A DNA stretch of 38,024 nt, from the NCBI GenBank assembly GCA_050250815.1, contig JBFWNY010000036.1:1-38024 (forward strand), written 5' to 3'. The translations under genes and the position numbers were made by a program. A model generated the notes under the pieces. It made no database searches, was not told where the DNA came from, and saw nothing but the letters and a program-made list of their open reading frames with translations. Below, piece after piece: positions 1-8,664 of this stretch (the first letter of the stretch is position 1; the number at the start of each line of letters is the position of its first letter). The stretch is from JAEUMD01 sp050250815 (lineage in GTDB: Bacteria > Pseudomonadota > Alphaproteobacteria > Rhizobiales > Hyphomicrobiaceae).

Positions 1-89
1 GGACTGCGCCGTCGAAGCATTGCCCCTGATGCTGTGCCGGATGCCGGCTTGGCGGGCTGCTTGAAACGATCTTCGCCTGGTGGTGCAAC

Positions 90-125
90 GAGAAGGCCGC
101 TATCCCGTTCGATCGCGGCCTTCTC
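90..125 (-). terminator. Inverted repeat downstream of the HNH gene, possible terminator
   Basis: An 11-bp perfect inverted repeat (GAGAAGGCCGC at 90-100 and GCGGCCTTCTC at 115-125) encloses a 14-base loop. It lies just past the stop of the minus-strand HNH gene. No clear T-run follows on either strand, so termination is inferred from position and stem strength. The rest of bases 1-150 shows no gene. Confidence 0.45.
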
Positions 126-150
126 TGATTCCTGGAAGTGTCCACCGCAG

Positions 151-711
151 TTACGGCTCGAGTTCGGTATCCCAGTAGAGGTAGTCGAGCCAGCTGTCGT
201 GCAGATAGTTGGGTGGGAATTGCCGTCCATTCCGGTGCAGCTCGAAGACCGTTGGCCGCGTCGGCGCCTGCATCGGCCACATCCCGGCATGCCGTGGCAT
301 CTTATTGCCTTTGGCGAGATTGCATGGCGCGCAGGCGGTGACGACGTTGTCCCAGCGGGTCATGCCGCCACGTGAGCGGGGGATGACGTGATCGAACGTC
401 AGGTCATCACGGCATCCGCAATACTGGCACGTGAAGCGGTCGCGCAGGAATACGTTGAAGCGCGTGAACGCGGGGTAGAGTGCGGGCTTCACGTAGGTCT
501 TGAGTGACACGACGCTGGGCAGCCGCATCTCAGAGGTCGGGCTGCGCACGTAGCGATCGTATTCGGAGACGATGTTGACGCGATCGAGGAACACAGCCTT
601 GACCGCCTCCTGCCAGCCCCAGAGCGACAACGGATAGTAGCTCAGCGGCCGGAAGTCGGCATTCAGGACCAGGGCCGGAAAAGCTTCCGGTGCTGAGGCA
701 TGAGCCAGCAC
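151..711 (-). CDS. HNH endonuclease family protein
   Basis: This 186-residue protein carries a zinc-type HNH nuclease domain in its C-terminal half. The visible core is a CQYCG knuckle, then LTFDHVIPRSRGG with the catalytic His, an Asn (WDNVVTAC), and a second knuckle CAPCNLAKG, so the four zinc cysteines and the H-N-H/K residues are all present. The N-terminal part (LVLNADFRPLSYYPLSLW) is typical of the short chromosomal HNH proteins widespread in Alphaproteobacteria. These are presumed DNA nucleases, but their cellular role is not established. The gene stands alone, with a hairpin beyond its stop. Family membership is clear; the biological substrate is unknown. Confidence 0.85.
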   Translation of the reverse strand: MLAHASAPEAFPALVLNADFRPLSYYPLSLWGWQEAVKAVFLDRVNIVSEYDRYVRSPTSEMRLPSVVSLKTYVKPALYPAFTRFNVFLRDRFTCQYCGCRDDLTFDHVIPRSRGGMTRWDNVVTACAPCNLAKGNKMPRHAGMWPMQAPTRPTVFELHRNGRQFPPNYLHDSWLDYLYWDTELEP

Positions 712-887
712 GGCACGCTCCCTGTCGGTTCCCTTCGACGCGAATCAACCCCACTACCCAATTCGGCAGGCGGGATACTAGCCGCGCGTGTCAACTCTGT
801 GAAGCAGGGGCTGGATGGCGCGCGGGAAGCCGAAAAATCGGGCCAAAACCGGCCTTTCGCCGCCCCGGCACGGCGTAGCTGTTGCCG

Positions 888-1562
888 CTAGGCACCGCGG
901 AATGCGCCGGCCAGAAGGTCGGCGCCGATCCCAACCGCAGACTGGTCTATGCCGTGGCCGAGGCCGGCGATGACGTGCCACTCGAGCGAAAATCCGGCTG
1001 CGGCGACCGCCTCGCGGGTGAGGTCGATGGCATCGACCGGGATGACGTCGTCGGCGGCGCCGTGGACGAGGGCGATACGCGGTTGCGGACCTGAGGCGGC
1101 GCTCATCTGGGAGGCGACGAGTGCGTCCGGGTCCGCCAGCACGCCGGAGTAGGCGAGGATCGCAGCGGGCGCGGGCATCATGCTCAGTCCAACGTGCAGG
1201 GCCAGCATCGCGCCCTGGCTGAAACCGACGAGTGCCAGGCGATCTGTGCCCAGCCCGTACTTCTGCAACAGAGTTTGCACCAGCGACGCGACGACCGGGC
1301 CCGCACGTCGGCATCCCGTCGAGAGTTCGTCCGGATCGCGAAACGTGAGCGGGAACCATTGATAGCCGTCGATGGCGCTGGCCGGCAGGGGCTCGGGTGC
1401 ATCGGGTGCGACGAACAACGTGTCGCGCAGCCGCGTACGCCATAGGTCCGCCAGCCCGATGAGGTCCTGGCCGTTGGCACCGTAGCCGTGAAGCAGGATC
1501 GCGAGGCTTTCAGGCTTGCGGCGTCCTTCGGGCTCACGCACGTGGAGGCGCAGCTTCGTCAT
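888..1562 (-). CDS. Carboxylesterase/phospholipase family alpha/beta hydrolase
   Basis: This is a small serine hydrolase of about 224 residues, in the group often annotated as phospholipase/carboxylesterase. It shows an oxyanion-hole region (ILLHGYGANGQDL), a nucleophile elbow GFSQG, a catalytic Asp in AADDVIPVD and a terminal His in GLGHGID. The reading frame is open further upstream, but ATG at 1560-1562 is preferred: it begins MTKLRLHVREP, as family members do, and overlaps the preceding glycosylase stop by 4 bases (ATGA), implying translational coupling. It probably cleaves carboxylic esters or lysophospholipid-type substrates in the cytoplasm; the real substrate cannot be read from sequence. 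Confidence 0.85.
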   Translation of the reverse strand: MTKLRLHVREPEGRRKPESLAILLHGYGANGQDLIGLADLWRTRLRDTLFVAPDAPEPLPASAIDGYQWFPLTFRDPDELSTGCRRAGPVVASLVQTLLQKYGLGTDRLALVGFSQGAMLALHVGLSMMPAPAAILAYSGVLADPDALVASQMSAASGPQPRIALVHGAADDVIPVDAIDLTREAVAAAGFSLEWHVIAGLGHGIDQSAVGIGADLLAGAFRGA

Positions 1563-2251
1563 CGCCGTGAACTCCCGGTCGCGCCCGATCCGCCCGCCGG
1601 TGCGAGCGGTGCCCCCGCTGCGCGCAAGTTTGCATAATCCGACCAGATGAGCCGCGCCGCCACGCCGCGCCACGGCCGCCATCGTTCGGCGATCTCAGTG
1701 AGCTCGGCCTGGTTGAGCCGCTCGCCGTGGCCAAAGGCCTTGGCCGCGCCCACCTGCAGCGCGAGGTCGCCGACGGCGAAAGCATCTCGCCGGCCGAGGC
1801 AGAACAGGATGAAGATGTGCGCGGTCCACGGACCGATGCCGCTCAGCTGCGTCAGCGTATCGACGACCGCTTCGTCGTTGGCGGATGCCAGTTGCGTCAC
1901 GTCGAGTCGGCGCTCGGCAACAGCGCGTGCAAGACCCTCGAGCGTCTTGAGCTTGGCGGAGGAAAGACCGGCGGCGCGCAATGCGTCAGTATCGGTCGCG
2001 AGCCATCGCTTCGCCGTCACGCGTCCGAGCTTCGTCTCCAGCCGTTGCCAAATGGCGGACGCACTGGCGCTCGACAACTGCTGGCCGACGATGATCCGTG
2101 CGAGCCCGGCGAAGTCCGCCGGGTATCGCCGCAGCGGCGGGTCGCCGCTGCGGTCGTGCATAGCGCGCATCGCGGGACAGCGCCGCCGCAGATGGCGCAC
2201 GCCCGCGCGAATGTCGTCGGCCGTCTCTATGGTGGGGTAGGTGACGGGCAT
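1559..2251 (-). CDS. DNA-3-methyladenine glycosylase II-like protein (HhH-GPD)
   Basis: This 230-residue protein is a helix-hairpin-helix GPD-superfamily base-excision repair glycosylase of the AlkA type. The hairpin and catalytic loop read LSGIGPWTAHIFILF followed by AFAVGDLAL, where the Asp of GDLAL is the expected catalytic residue. The N-terminal IIVGQQLSSASA is the usual AlkA-like interface. It lacks the four-cysteine iron-sulfur loop of Nth/MutY, so EndoIII-type function is unlikely. It should remove alkylated purines such as 3-methyladenine. It overlaps the downstream esterase start by 4 bases and is divergent from gluQRS across a 138-bp gap. Confidence 0.88.
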   Translation of the reverse strand: MPVTYPTIETADDIRAGVRHLRRRCPAMRAMHDRSGDPPLRRYPADFAGLARIIVGQQLSSASASAIWQRLETKLGRVTAKRWLATDTDALRAAGLSSAKLKTLEGLARAVAERRLDVTQLASANDEAVVDTLTQLSGIGPWTAHIFILFCLGRRDAFAVGDLALQVGAAKAFGHGERLNQAELTEIAERWRPWRGVAARLIWSDYANLRAAGAPLAPAGGSGATGSSRR

Positions 2252-2389
2252 GAGACGCGCTCCGGCCTCCTGTGACGAGAGCCTTCACATCAGGCCCTGC
2301 TCACCTTACACGCTGCGACGGCCGCCTTGCGACCGGCTTGCATGAATGAAGGGTCTGTCGCCATCAGCAATTCTTAGCCCCGCCGCGAG

Positions 2390-3301
2390 ATGACTTCGAA
2401 CACAGCAGTTCAGACAACGCGGTTCGCGCCGAGCCCCAACGGCGCGCTGCATCTGGGTCATGCGCTATCCGCCATCGTCGGCTTCGACTGGGCGCAGCGG
2501 AACAGCGGGCGCTTTCTCGTGCGCATCGAGGACATCGATGTGTCCCGCAGCAGGGAGGAGTTCGTCGCCACAATTCTCGACGACCTGTCTTGGCTGGGTC
2601 TTTCGTGGGCGGAAGCACCGCTGCGGCAATCGTCGAACTTCCCCGCCTATGCGACGGCGGCCCACGAGCTTGAACGCATGGGGTTGCTCTACCCGTGCTT
2701 TGCAACGCGCGGCGAGATCGCCAGTGCCATCGCGCAGCTTGGAGCAACTGGCGGAGTGGTGGAGAGGGATCCCGATGGTACGCCGCTCTACCCCGGGCTG
2801 CACAGAGGTATGGCGGCATCTGAAGTCGAGCGTCGGCGCAGGCAGGGCGAGCGTTCTGCGATGCGCCTCGACATGGAGCGCGCGCTGGCTGCCGCACGAG
2901 CCAAACTCGAAGGGCGGCCGCTCGACTATCTGGAAGCGGCGGAGGACGGCGCGTCCCGGCGCGTCCTCGCCAACCCTGCGCTGTGGGGTGATGCGGTCAT
3001 CGTGCGCAAAGACACGCCGGCGAGCTATCACCTGGCCGTGGTGGTGGACGATGCTGCCCAGGGCGTCACAAGGGTCACCCGCGGTCGTGATCTGGAGGCG
3101 GCGACCGGTCTCCACAGGTTGCTCCAGGTCCTGCTCGGCCTGCCGGAGCCGACCTATCACCATCATCGTCTCGTGCTCGACGACGACGGCCGCAAGCTTT
3201 CCAAGAGCGACGGCGCAGTGGCCTTGTCGGCGCTTCGCGCGGCTGGAGTTTCGCCGCAAGAGGTGAGGACGATGCTGGACCTGCCGCCGGCACCAGGGTG
3301 A
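2390..3301 (+). CDS. gluQRS: Glutamyl-Q tRNA(Asp) synthetase
   Basis: This 303-residue protein is a stand-alone class I catalytic domain related to GluRS. It transfers glutamate onto the queuosine base at position 34 of tRNA-Asp. The N-terminal TRFAPSPNGALHLGH holds the HIGH-type motif (HLGH, residues 21-24), and RKLSKSDG near residue 268 is the KMSKS-type motif. The C-terminal anticodon-binding domains of true GluRS are absent, which separates it from gltX. The zinc site is altered: the usual C-x-C appears as PCFATR (Cys103, then Ala105), and the later Y-x3-C position reads YPGLH. The ATG at 2390 has only a weak ribosome-binding site. Confidence 0.9.
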   Translation: MTSNTAVQTTRFAPSPNGALHLGHALSAIVGFDWAQRNSGRFLVRIEDIDVSRSREEFVATILDDLSWLGLSWAEAPLRQSSNFPAYATAAHELERMGLLYPCFATRGEIASAIAQLGATGGVVERDPDGTPLYPGLHRGMAASEVERRRRQGERSAMRLDMERALAAARAKLEGRPLDYLEAAEDGASRRVLANPALWGDAVIVRKDTPASYHLAVVVDDAAQGVTRVTRGRDLEAATGLHRLLQVLLGLPEPTYHHHRLVLDDDGRKLSKSDGAVALSALRAAGVSPQEVRTMLDLPPAPG

Positions 3302-3474
3302 GGCGGCGTCGCAACGGGCGCGACCCAAGTCCCTGAGTAGAACGGGAATTATGTTGTCGTTAAGAGGTTTGGTTAATATCTTCGCATAACGTTTAGGCTC
3401 GATGCGGCAGTCCGGCTGGGCGACATCTGGACGGCGACAGGCGCTGCGATGGGCGGCGTGTCCGTGCGGGGATT

Positions 3475-5316
3475 ATGCGCAAATCGTCCAACAGCAGAGC
3501 GCCGACCAAGCACAAGCCGCGGCACAAGTCGCGGCGAAAGGCGCATAGTGCCGCCTCACAGCACGGCCGTTCCAGCTCGGCACGCGATCACCGTGGCAGG
3601 CGGCCTTCCGAGACCACTTATGCGCGCGCCGTCCGGCATGCTCGGGATAGTGGCGCTGACCACCGCCGTCGTCACGGGTTCAGCAGGTTCGCTCGGGCAC
3701 GGGCGGCGACTGTCGCGTACCTTGCCTCGGTGCGGAGCTGGGCCGCCGCACGCGGCCGGTCGATAAGCCGCGCCAGCCATCACCTCTTGGTGTTGCTCGG
3801 CGCCTTGGTGGTCCGTGCCGGCTCGGCGGTCTTGGCGCTTCTGCTTGCCGCCGGGCAGCGTATCGGGACCACCGCGCGTTACGTGGCATCCGTGGCGCTC
3901 GGTGGACTGCGATCCATCTCGGCAGCGCTTGCGGCGCTGAACCGAAAGCTCGATCCGGAGCGCCTGTTCGCCAAGCTCGCGCCGGCCGAACGCCGGATGG
4001 CGCTTCTTCACGCGCTTCCCGCTGTCGTGCTCGCTGGCGCGCTGGCGGCACTGCAACTCGCAGGCCCTATATCACAAGTCTCCATTGCCGCGCGGCCGGT
4101 AAACGACGTCACGGACGTCATGCCGACCTGGGTCGAGCCTTCCTCATCCTGGCCGGTGGCGCCGGTGAGCGGGGTAGCGGCCCTGGATACACCACGGACT
4201 CTGCTGGCTTCGGTCGCGATGGGCTTGCCGGTGCAGTCCGTATCGGCAGCCACGCAGGTTTGGGCCGCTCCCGCATCGCATGACCGGGCAGCCTTGGTTG
4301 CAGCGGGCAGAGAAGCCCTCACGCCCGCGGTGCGGGATGTGGTGCTTCTTGCCAGCGCAGTGGACGCGCGACCTGTGACCCCGCATTCGGGTGCGCTGGC
4401 CACGGTCGCGATGGCGCAGCCGACGATCGAGACATCGCTGCGCGTCGCATCCCCTGCGGCAGCCGCGACGATCGTCGAGCCTGGACCGATGGCTCCGAGG
4501 CATGGTGATGCGGACGTGGTGGTCGCGGCCTACGAGCTAGGCGAGGACGATCCTCGCTGCAGGATCGCAAGTGCTTCGCTGCCATCGCGCATCGAGATGG
4601 CGACGAGCAAGGCGGATGGAGCCAGCGCGCCGCCCCCTCTCGCGTTCGGTGCACGCATCGCGGCCGCCGCGCGCAGCCAGCTCAACGGCTTCGTCATCTA
4701 CAATGAAGCCTACCGCCGCATCTCCTATCCCATGGGTGACGTGGCGCCGCTCTACGGCGTATGTACCGACGTCGTGATCCGGGCGTTGCGCGATCTGGGC
4801 ATCGATCTGCAGGTGGCGGTGCAGGCATCCGGTGTCGGTTCGGGTGACCGCAATATCGACCACCGCCGCACCGAGACGTTACGCCGCCTATTCCAGCGCG
4901 CCGGAGCGAGCCGGCCTATTTCCTCCTACGGGGAGGATTATCAGCCTGGTGATATCGTCACCTATGCGCGCCCGCAGAATTCCGGTTCGCGGTCGCATAT
5001 TGCCGTCGTCGCCGACGCATTTGGCGTTTCGGGCCGGCCGATGATCATCCACAATCGCGGCTGGGGCCCCCGGCTGGAGGATGCGCTGTTCGTGGATGAG
5101 ATTACCGGCCACTATCGCCTGACGGGCAGGGAGCGCTTTGCCGTGACGCGCGAGGCGGCTGTACGTCCCGCGGCGCCTGCCGGCCAGCCGGCAGCGGTCG
5201 CCGGTCGGCGCACGCGCGCAACGCTTATCGAGCCAGCCGCCACCCGGCCGGTTCTGAAGGGTGCCACGGCCACCGCGCGCGAATGGCCGCAACGCCGCCG
5301 TACGGCGTTGCGCTGA
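3475..5316 (+). CDS. DUF1287 domain protein with long basic, membrane-spanning N-terminus
   Basis: This 613-residue protein carries a C-terminal DUF1287 domain from about residue 400 to 555. Hallmarks are AYRRISYPMGDV, YGVCTDVVIRALRDLGIDLQ (Cys near 430), NIDHRR, YQPGDIVTYA, SHIAVVAD (His near 508) and the ending EITGHYRL. DUF1287 is thought to be an NlpC/P60-like cysteine-peptidase or amidase fold, so Cys and His are the likely catalytic pair. Before it come an unusual Arg/Ser-rich stretch (1-95), a hydrophobic segment near 102-127, another near 180-203, and a low-complexity Ala/Pro/Val spacer. Most DUF1287 proteins are short secreted proteins, so the roughly 400-residue extension is notable. 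A membrane-anchored cell-wall role is inferred. The 174-bp upstream gap is comparatively AT-rich and should hold the promoter. Confidence 0.75.
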   Translation: MRKSSNSRAPTKHKPRHKSRRKAHSAASQHGRSSSARDHRGRRPSETTYARAVRHARDSGADHRRRHGFSRFARARAATVAYLASVRSWAAARGRSISRASHHLLVLLGALVVRAGSAVLALLLAAGQRIGTTARYVASVALGGLRSISAALAALNRKLDPERLFAKLAPAERRMALLHALPAVVLAGALAALQLAGPISQVSIAARPVNDVTDVMPTWVEPSSSWPVAPVSGVAALDTPRTLLASVAMGLPVQSVSAATQVWAAPASHDRAALVAAGREALTPAVRDVVLLASAVDARPVTPHSGALATVAMAQPTIETSLRVASPAAAATIVEPGPMAPRHGDADVVVAAYELGEDDPRCRIASASLPSRIEMATSKADGASAPPPLAFGARIAAAARSQLNGFVIYNEAYRRISYPMGDVAPLYGVCTDVVIRALRDLGIDLQVAVQASGVGSGDRNIDHRRTETLRRLFQRAGASRPISSYGEDYQPGDIVTYARPQNSGSRSHIAVVADAFGVSGRPMIIHNRGWGPRLEDALFVDEITGHYRLTGRERFAVTREAAVRPAAPAGQPAAVAGRRTRATLIEPAATRPVLKGATATAREWPQRRRTALR

Positions 5317-5318
5317 AC

Positions 5319-5371
5319 CCGGCCGCCGGCCAAATCCTAAATCCGCTTGCTCGATTTGGCGGTGGCCGGCA
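5319..5371 (+). terminator. Imperfect hairpin after the DUF1287 gene
   Basis: A long, slightly imperfect inverted repeat begins three bases past the DUF1287 stop. The left arm contains GGCCGCCGGCCAAATC and the right arm GATTTGGCGGTGGCCGGC, with a loop of about 16 bases. No strong T-run follows, so this may be a terminator or an RNA-stabilising 3' structure. Confidence 0.45.
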
Positions 5372-5554
5372 ATGGCTCATCGGCCGTTCTTGCGGGACTT
5401 GAGCCGACTACGAGGCCTGAGGCTTCGGCACGCCTTTCGTTAATTCATCGTTATTTCACGATTTGCCCAGAATAATCGAGCGGAAGCGGAATCCAGTTCT
5501 TTTGGCTTTCGCTGCCAATTCTTTTTCGAGTTGCCAATTCATGCGAACCAGATC

Positions 5555-5585
5555 ACTCTTGTCATTGAAATGAAGTGACAAGAGT
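5555..5585. promoter_or_regulatory. Perfect 10-bp inverted repeat upstream of the small membrane protein gene
   Basis: ACTCTTGTCA at 5555-5564 and TGACAAGAGT at 5576-5585 are exact inverted repeats around an 11-base centre that itself contains TCATTGAAATGA-type symmetry. The element lies 27 bases before the ATG at 5612, in a locally AT-rich stretch (about 5440-5600) set in GC-rich DNA. It could be an operator or a 5'-leader hairpin for the downstream gene. A near CtrA-type pair (TTAA, 7 bases, TTAT) sits at 5440-5454. Confidence 0.45.
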
Positions 5586-5611
5586 CGGTTAATTCGGAGA
5601 AATGTCCCGGA

Positions 5612-6256
5612 ATGGGATCGGGCGATATACAATTCCTGATCTTGCTGGCCACGGCCAGCCTCGTCGCCGCCATATGGCTGACGCCGGCCAATCTCGCGCA
5701 TGCCGCGCACCAGCACCTCTCCGGCGCCCTTGTCTCGGCGGCTGATCTGCTGGCCGGCCTGCTCGATAGTCTGCGCGTGCTGCAGGCGCGACTGCTGCGC
5801 GCCCTTGGGCTGATCGATCGCGCGATGAGCCGGATGGAGCGACGCTCGTCCGCGGCGTCGCCGAACCGACTGCACTTGGTCCACGCCACCGGCCGGGCGA
5901 GCACTGTAGCTCACGCCGCACCGGCGATTGCAGCGACCGCCAGCCTCCCGCGCGCCGTGGCTGCGACGGCGGCGCGCGCCGTCCCCGCGGTGGTTGTCGC
6001 CACGCAATTGAGCGACGAGCGCCAGTGGCAGCTGCTGTCGAGCCGGGTCGAGGACCGCTTGTCGCGGGTGGAGAACGTTACCGTTCTGCAGCGACGGGCG
6101 GCCGAGCAGCTCGATGCTGCAATCTATGGGCTCGACCGTCTGGTGGTCGAGCTGGCGGCGGTCATGCCCGATGCGGCCCGGGGACTGGCCCGCACGTCGC
6201 GTGCCTATGCGGTGCCCAAGCCGGCCGCCGTGACGAGTCTGCCATTGGCGGCTTGA
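5612..6256 (+). CDS. Hypothetical single-pass membrane protein with coiled-coil segment
   Basis: This 214-residue protein is not recognised. The N-terminus (IQFLILLATASLVAAIWL) is a clear membrane anchor. An amphipathic stretch then runs through HLSGALVSAADLLAGLL and LQARLLRALGLIDRAMSRM, then an Ala-rich linker. A second helical block (SDERQWQLLSSRVEDRLSRV, continuing through LQRRAAEQLDAAIYGLDRL) has coiled-coil-like heptads. The topology suggests a short cytoplasmic end with the bulk of the protein extending from the membrane. It follows the DUF1287 gene by about 295 bases and is preceded by a perfect inverted repeat. A cell-envelope role is a guess from context only. Confidence 0.6.
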   Translation: MGSGDIQFLILLATASLVAAIWLTPANLAHAAHQHLSGALVSAADLLAGLLDSLRVLQARLLRALGLIDRAMSRMERRSSAASPNRLHLVHATGRASTVAHAAPAIAATASLPRAVAATAARAVPAVVVATQLSDERQWQLLSSRVEDRLSRVENVTVLQRRAAEQLDAAIYGLDRLVVELAAVMPDAARGLARTSRAYAVPKPAAVTSLPLAA

Positions 6257-6286
6257 GTGTTGCGCGCTGCCCCGGCGTGCGCCCGA

Positions 6287-7225
6287 TCAACGTGACAAGA
6301 CGGAGATGAGCGCGGCTGCGGTCGCCGACGCGATCAGCGTGCCAAGCGCGACCGCGCCAGACGCGGAGTTCACCGCGCGCCCCAGCCGTGACGCGAACAG
6401 GAAGGCGTTGGCGCCGGTCGGCATCGCAGCCATGATCACGACGACGCCCTGGGCCACCGGCGGCAGCGCGAATACGTAGTGCGCCAGCGCCCATGCCATT
6501 GCCGGCATCACGAAAAGCTTGAGCCCGATGACGGCGGCCAGCGTCGCTCCCTGCCCCTTGATTTCGAAAGCAAGCAGCGACAGCCCGAGCGCCACCAGTG
6601 CCGTGGGGACACCAGCCTGTGCCAGCAGCTCGAGCAACCGGTCGAGAGCCTTGGGCATGGTGAAGCCTGTCAGCCGCCAGGCCACGCCGAGGAGGATGCC
6701 GATGATGATGGGGTTCGACACGAGGTCGCGCAACAACGTGCGCGCGATGGTGCTGTGAGACTGGTCCTTGTGATCGCCGACGGCCTGCGCGTGCAACGTG
6801 CCGATCAGCCACCACATCGGGGCGTGAATCGCCAGCACCAAGGCGACCACGGCGGCGGCCTCGCTACCAAACGTGCCCAGTGAGAGCGGCACGCCGAGCA
6901 TCACCGTGTTGCCGAATGTCGCCGTCATGGCCACCGCCGGCGCATCGGCCGCTGGCCGCTTCAGAACCAATGCATTGAGCCCCGCCGCAATCAGCCAGTT
7001 GGCGATGCCGGCGATGTAGAAGCTTGCCCATACGCCGAGCGCGGATACAGATCCCAACTCTGCGGTCGCGATCGTCCGGCACAGCAGGGCTGGAATGGCA
7101 AGCGTGAAGGCAAAGCTCGAGATGCCCGCCGCGGCGCCGTCGGGCAATATCTTGAACCGCCCGGCGAGGTATCCGACGAGGATCAATCCGAAGATCGGCG
7201 CGACGATCGATATGATCGCGATCAC
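6287..7225 (-). CDS. AEC family (auxin efflux carrier-like) transporter
   Basis: This 312-residue inner-membrane protein has about ten hydrophobic helices spread over its whole length. It starts MIAIISIVAPIFGLILVGYLAGR and contains the family-typical patterns FAFTLAIPALL and FGNTVMLGVPLSLGTFG, then LVSNPIIIGILLGV and AAMPTGANAFLFA in the second half. Members of the AEC (malonate/auxin efflux) family move organic acids or related anions; the bacterial substrates are mostly unknown. It ends 30 bases from the convergent small membrane protein gene and starts 146 bases downstream of the lipoprotein gene on the same strand. Family call is firm, substrate open. Confidence 0.88.
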   Translation of the reverse strand: MIAIISIVAPIFGLILVGYLAGRFKILPDGAAAGISSFAFTLAIPALLCRTIATAELGSVSALGVWASFYIAGIANWLIAAGLNALVLKRPAADAPAVAMTATFGNTVMLGVPLSLGTFGSEAAAVVALVLAIHAPMWWLIGTLHAQAVGDHKDQSHSTIARTLLRDLVSNPIIIGILLGVAWRLTGFTMPKALDRLLELLAQAGVPTALVALGLSLLAFEIKGQGATLAAVIGLKLFVMPAMAWALAHYVFALPPVAQGVVVIMAAMPTGANAFLFASRLGRAVNSASGAVALGTLIASATAAALISVLSR

Positions 7226-7371
7226 AGGAAGCCTTCACAACGTAGGGAAGTGGCAAGGGCGGGACACAACAGCCGTCGATAGCATGAGAGCATGCATGCG
7301 AACGAGGGGACACACGCCCGTTGCGGGCATGCCTGCCCCGAGCGCGATGCAAGGCGCGGTGGATAATGGGG

Positions 7372-8664
7372 TCAGTAGCCGGGGGCGCCGGCTACCGAGC
7401 CGGTGACGGGCGGCGGCGTCGACGAGACCGGTATCGCGCCAGGCGCTGGATAGCTCGAACGGTTGCCGAAGGGAGCCGGATCGATGACCGTGCTGCCGAA
7501 CGGCTGGATTTCGAGGACCGCGAGACCGCGCTGGGAGGTGCCATTCGCGTTCAGCGCCACGGCACCGTCCACGCCCTGGAAGCCGCTGGCGCGCGTCAGG
7601 CGTTCGGTCGTGTAGCGTTGGCCGGGCGGCGCGTCGGCAAGCTGGATTGCGAGGCTCACCGCGTCATAGGCGAGGCTCGCGATGCGCGGTGGCGCCGAGC
7701 CGAACGTCTTGGCGAAGCGCGCCGAGAAGTCCTGCCAGGCGCGCGGGTCGGGGCTCGGATACCAGCCACCGGCCAACGCCTGTTCGCGCCCGACGTTGGG
7801 ATAGTCCCAGGCGCCGGTGCCGATCAGCTTCACCTTCTGCGTGTCGATGCCGTTGTAGGTCAGCAGGGGCGCGAGCTGGGGCAGGCTGTCCTGGCCGCCG
7901 GGCAAGAACAACGCGTCGACCGGAGCACCCGCGAGCTCCGCCTGCCGGATCGCCTCGGCGACACGCTTGACCGGTTCAAGCATCGCGTTGGCCCGCAGCG
8001 GATAGCGCTCGATGTGGACGAGCGAGCCACCGGCCCGCACCAACGCCTGACGGAAGGCGGGTTCGACCATGTCGCCGTAGGCATCGGCTGGAATGAGCGC
8101 GGCGATACGGCGTTTTCCGCGCTGGGCGGCGTGCGACACGATTCGCTCGACCTCGGGAGCGGCCAGGAAGCTCATCAGGTAGACGCCATTGCCGGCGGAG
8201 CGAGGATCGTTGGAAAAGGCGAGGATGGGTACGCGCGCGGCGCGAGCCGGTCCGGCCGCCGCCGTGACGGAGGCCGAGAACAGAGGGCCGAGTATGATCT
8301 CGGCGCCGTCCCGCAGGGCCTCTTCGACGGCGGCCCGGGCGCCTTCGGGCGTGCCGCGATCGTCCTTGACGATGAGCTGTACGCTGGGATCGTCGCGCTC
8401 GAATAGCGCGAGTTCGCCGGCCTGCTTCAAGCTCTTGCCGATGATCGCGGTCTGGCCGTAACCGGCGATTGGCAGCACCATGGCGATCTTGACCGCCTGT
8501 TTGCGCTGCGATGGCTGGCTGGCATCCTGCGCGAGACCGGCTTCCGGCGATGAGCCGACATTGGTGCTGCATCCTGCGAGCGCCGAGCTGACGCCGAGCA
8601 GCGCGGCCAGAAGACCGCGTCGCGACAGAAAAAGGTTGGAGAGGACGCCTTCCGGGGCCGCCAT
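7372..8664 (-). CDS. LpoA-like/penicillin-binding protein activator lipoprotein (periplasmic binding protein fold)
   Basis: This lipoprotein of about 430 residues has a periplasmic-binding-protein type I fold, like the branched-chain amino-acid receptor family and LpoA. The ATG at 8662-8664 is chosen over a further upstream start because AAGGA precedes it and it places a neat signal: SRRGLLAALLGVSSALAGC, with a lipobox Cys near residue 32. The body holds VKIAMVLPIAGYGQTAIIG, AEIILGPLFSASV and VPILAFSNDP. It lies divergent from rsmI, an order repeatedly seen in Alphaproteobacteria, where the gene is annotated as a penicillin-binding protein activator. A role in peptidoglycan-synthase activation is known for gammaproteobacterial LpoA; here it is inferred. 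A Pro-rich tail ends the protein. Confidence 0.8.
   Translation of the reverse strand: MAAPEGVLSNLFLSRRGLLAALLGVSSALAGCSTNVGSSPEAGLAQDASQPSQRKQAVKIAMVLPIAGYGQTAIIGKSLKQAGELALFERDDPSVQLIVKDDRGTPEGARAAVEEALRDGAEIILGPLFSASVTAAAGPARAARVPILAFSNDPRSAGNGVYLMSFLAAPEVERIVSHAAQRGKRRIAALIPADAYGDMVEPAFRQALVRAGGSLVHIERYPLRANAMLEPVKRVAEAIRQAELAGAPVDALFLPGGQDSLPQLAPLLTYNGIDTQKVKLIGTGAWDYPNVGREQALAGGWYPSPDPRAWQDFSARFAKTFGSAPPRIASLAYDAVSLAIQLADAPPGQRYTTERLTRASGFQGVDGAVALNANGTSQRGLAVLEIQPFGSTVIDPAPFGNRSSYPAPGAIPVSSTPPPVTGSVAGAPGY

Noticed and set aside
3359..3377. TTAA pair upstream of the DUF1287 gene as a CtrA site
   Set aside because: The spacing between the two TTAA halves is 9 bases, not 7.
5456..6007. 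Minus-strand frame across the small membrane protein gene
   Set aside because: Mostly antisense to a plus-strand frame with a clear membrane helix. Its C-terminal end (MNWQLEKELAAKAKRTG) looks protein-like, but no start signal supports a 28-codon gene.
7321..8406. Plus-strand 361-codon frame opposite the lipoprotein gene
   Set aside because: Arg-rich, repetitive translation typical of an antisense shadow in GC-rich DNA; the minus-strand lipoprotein is well supported.
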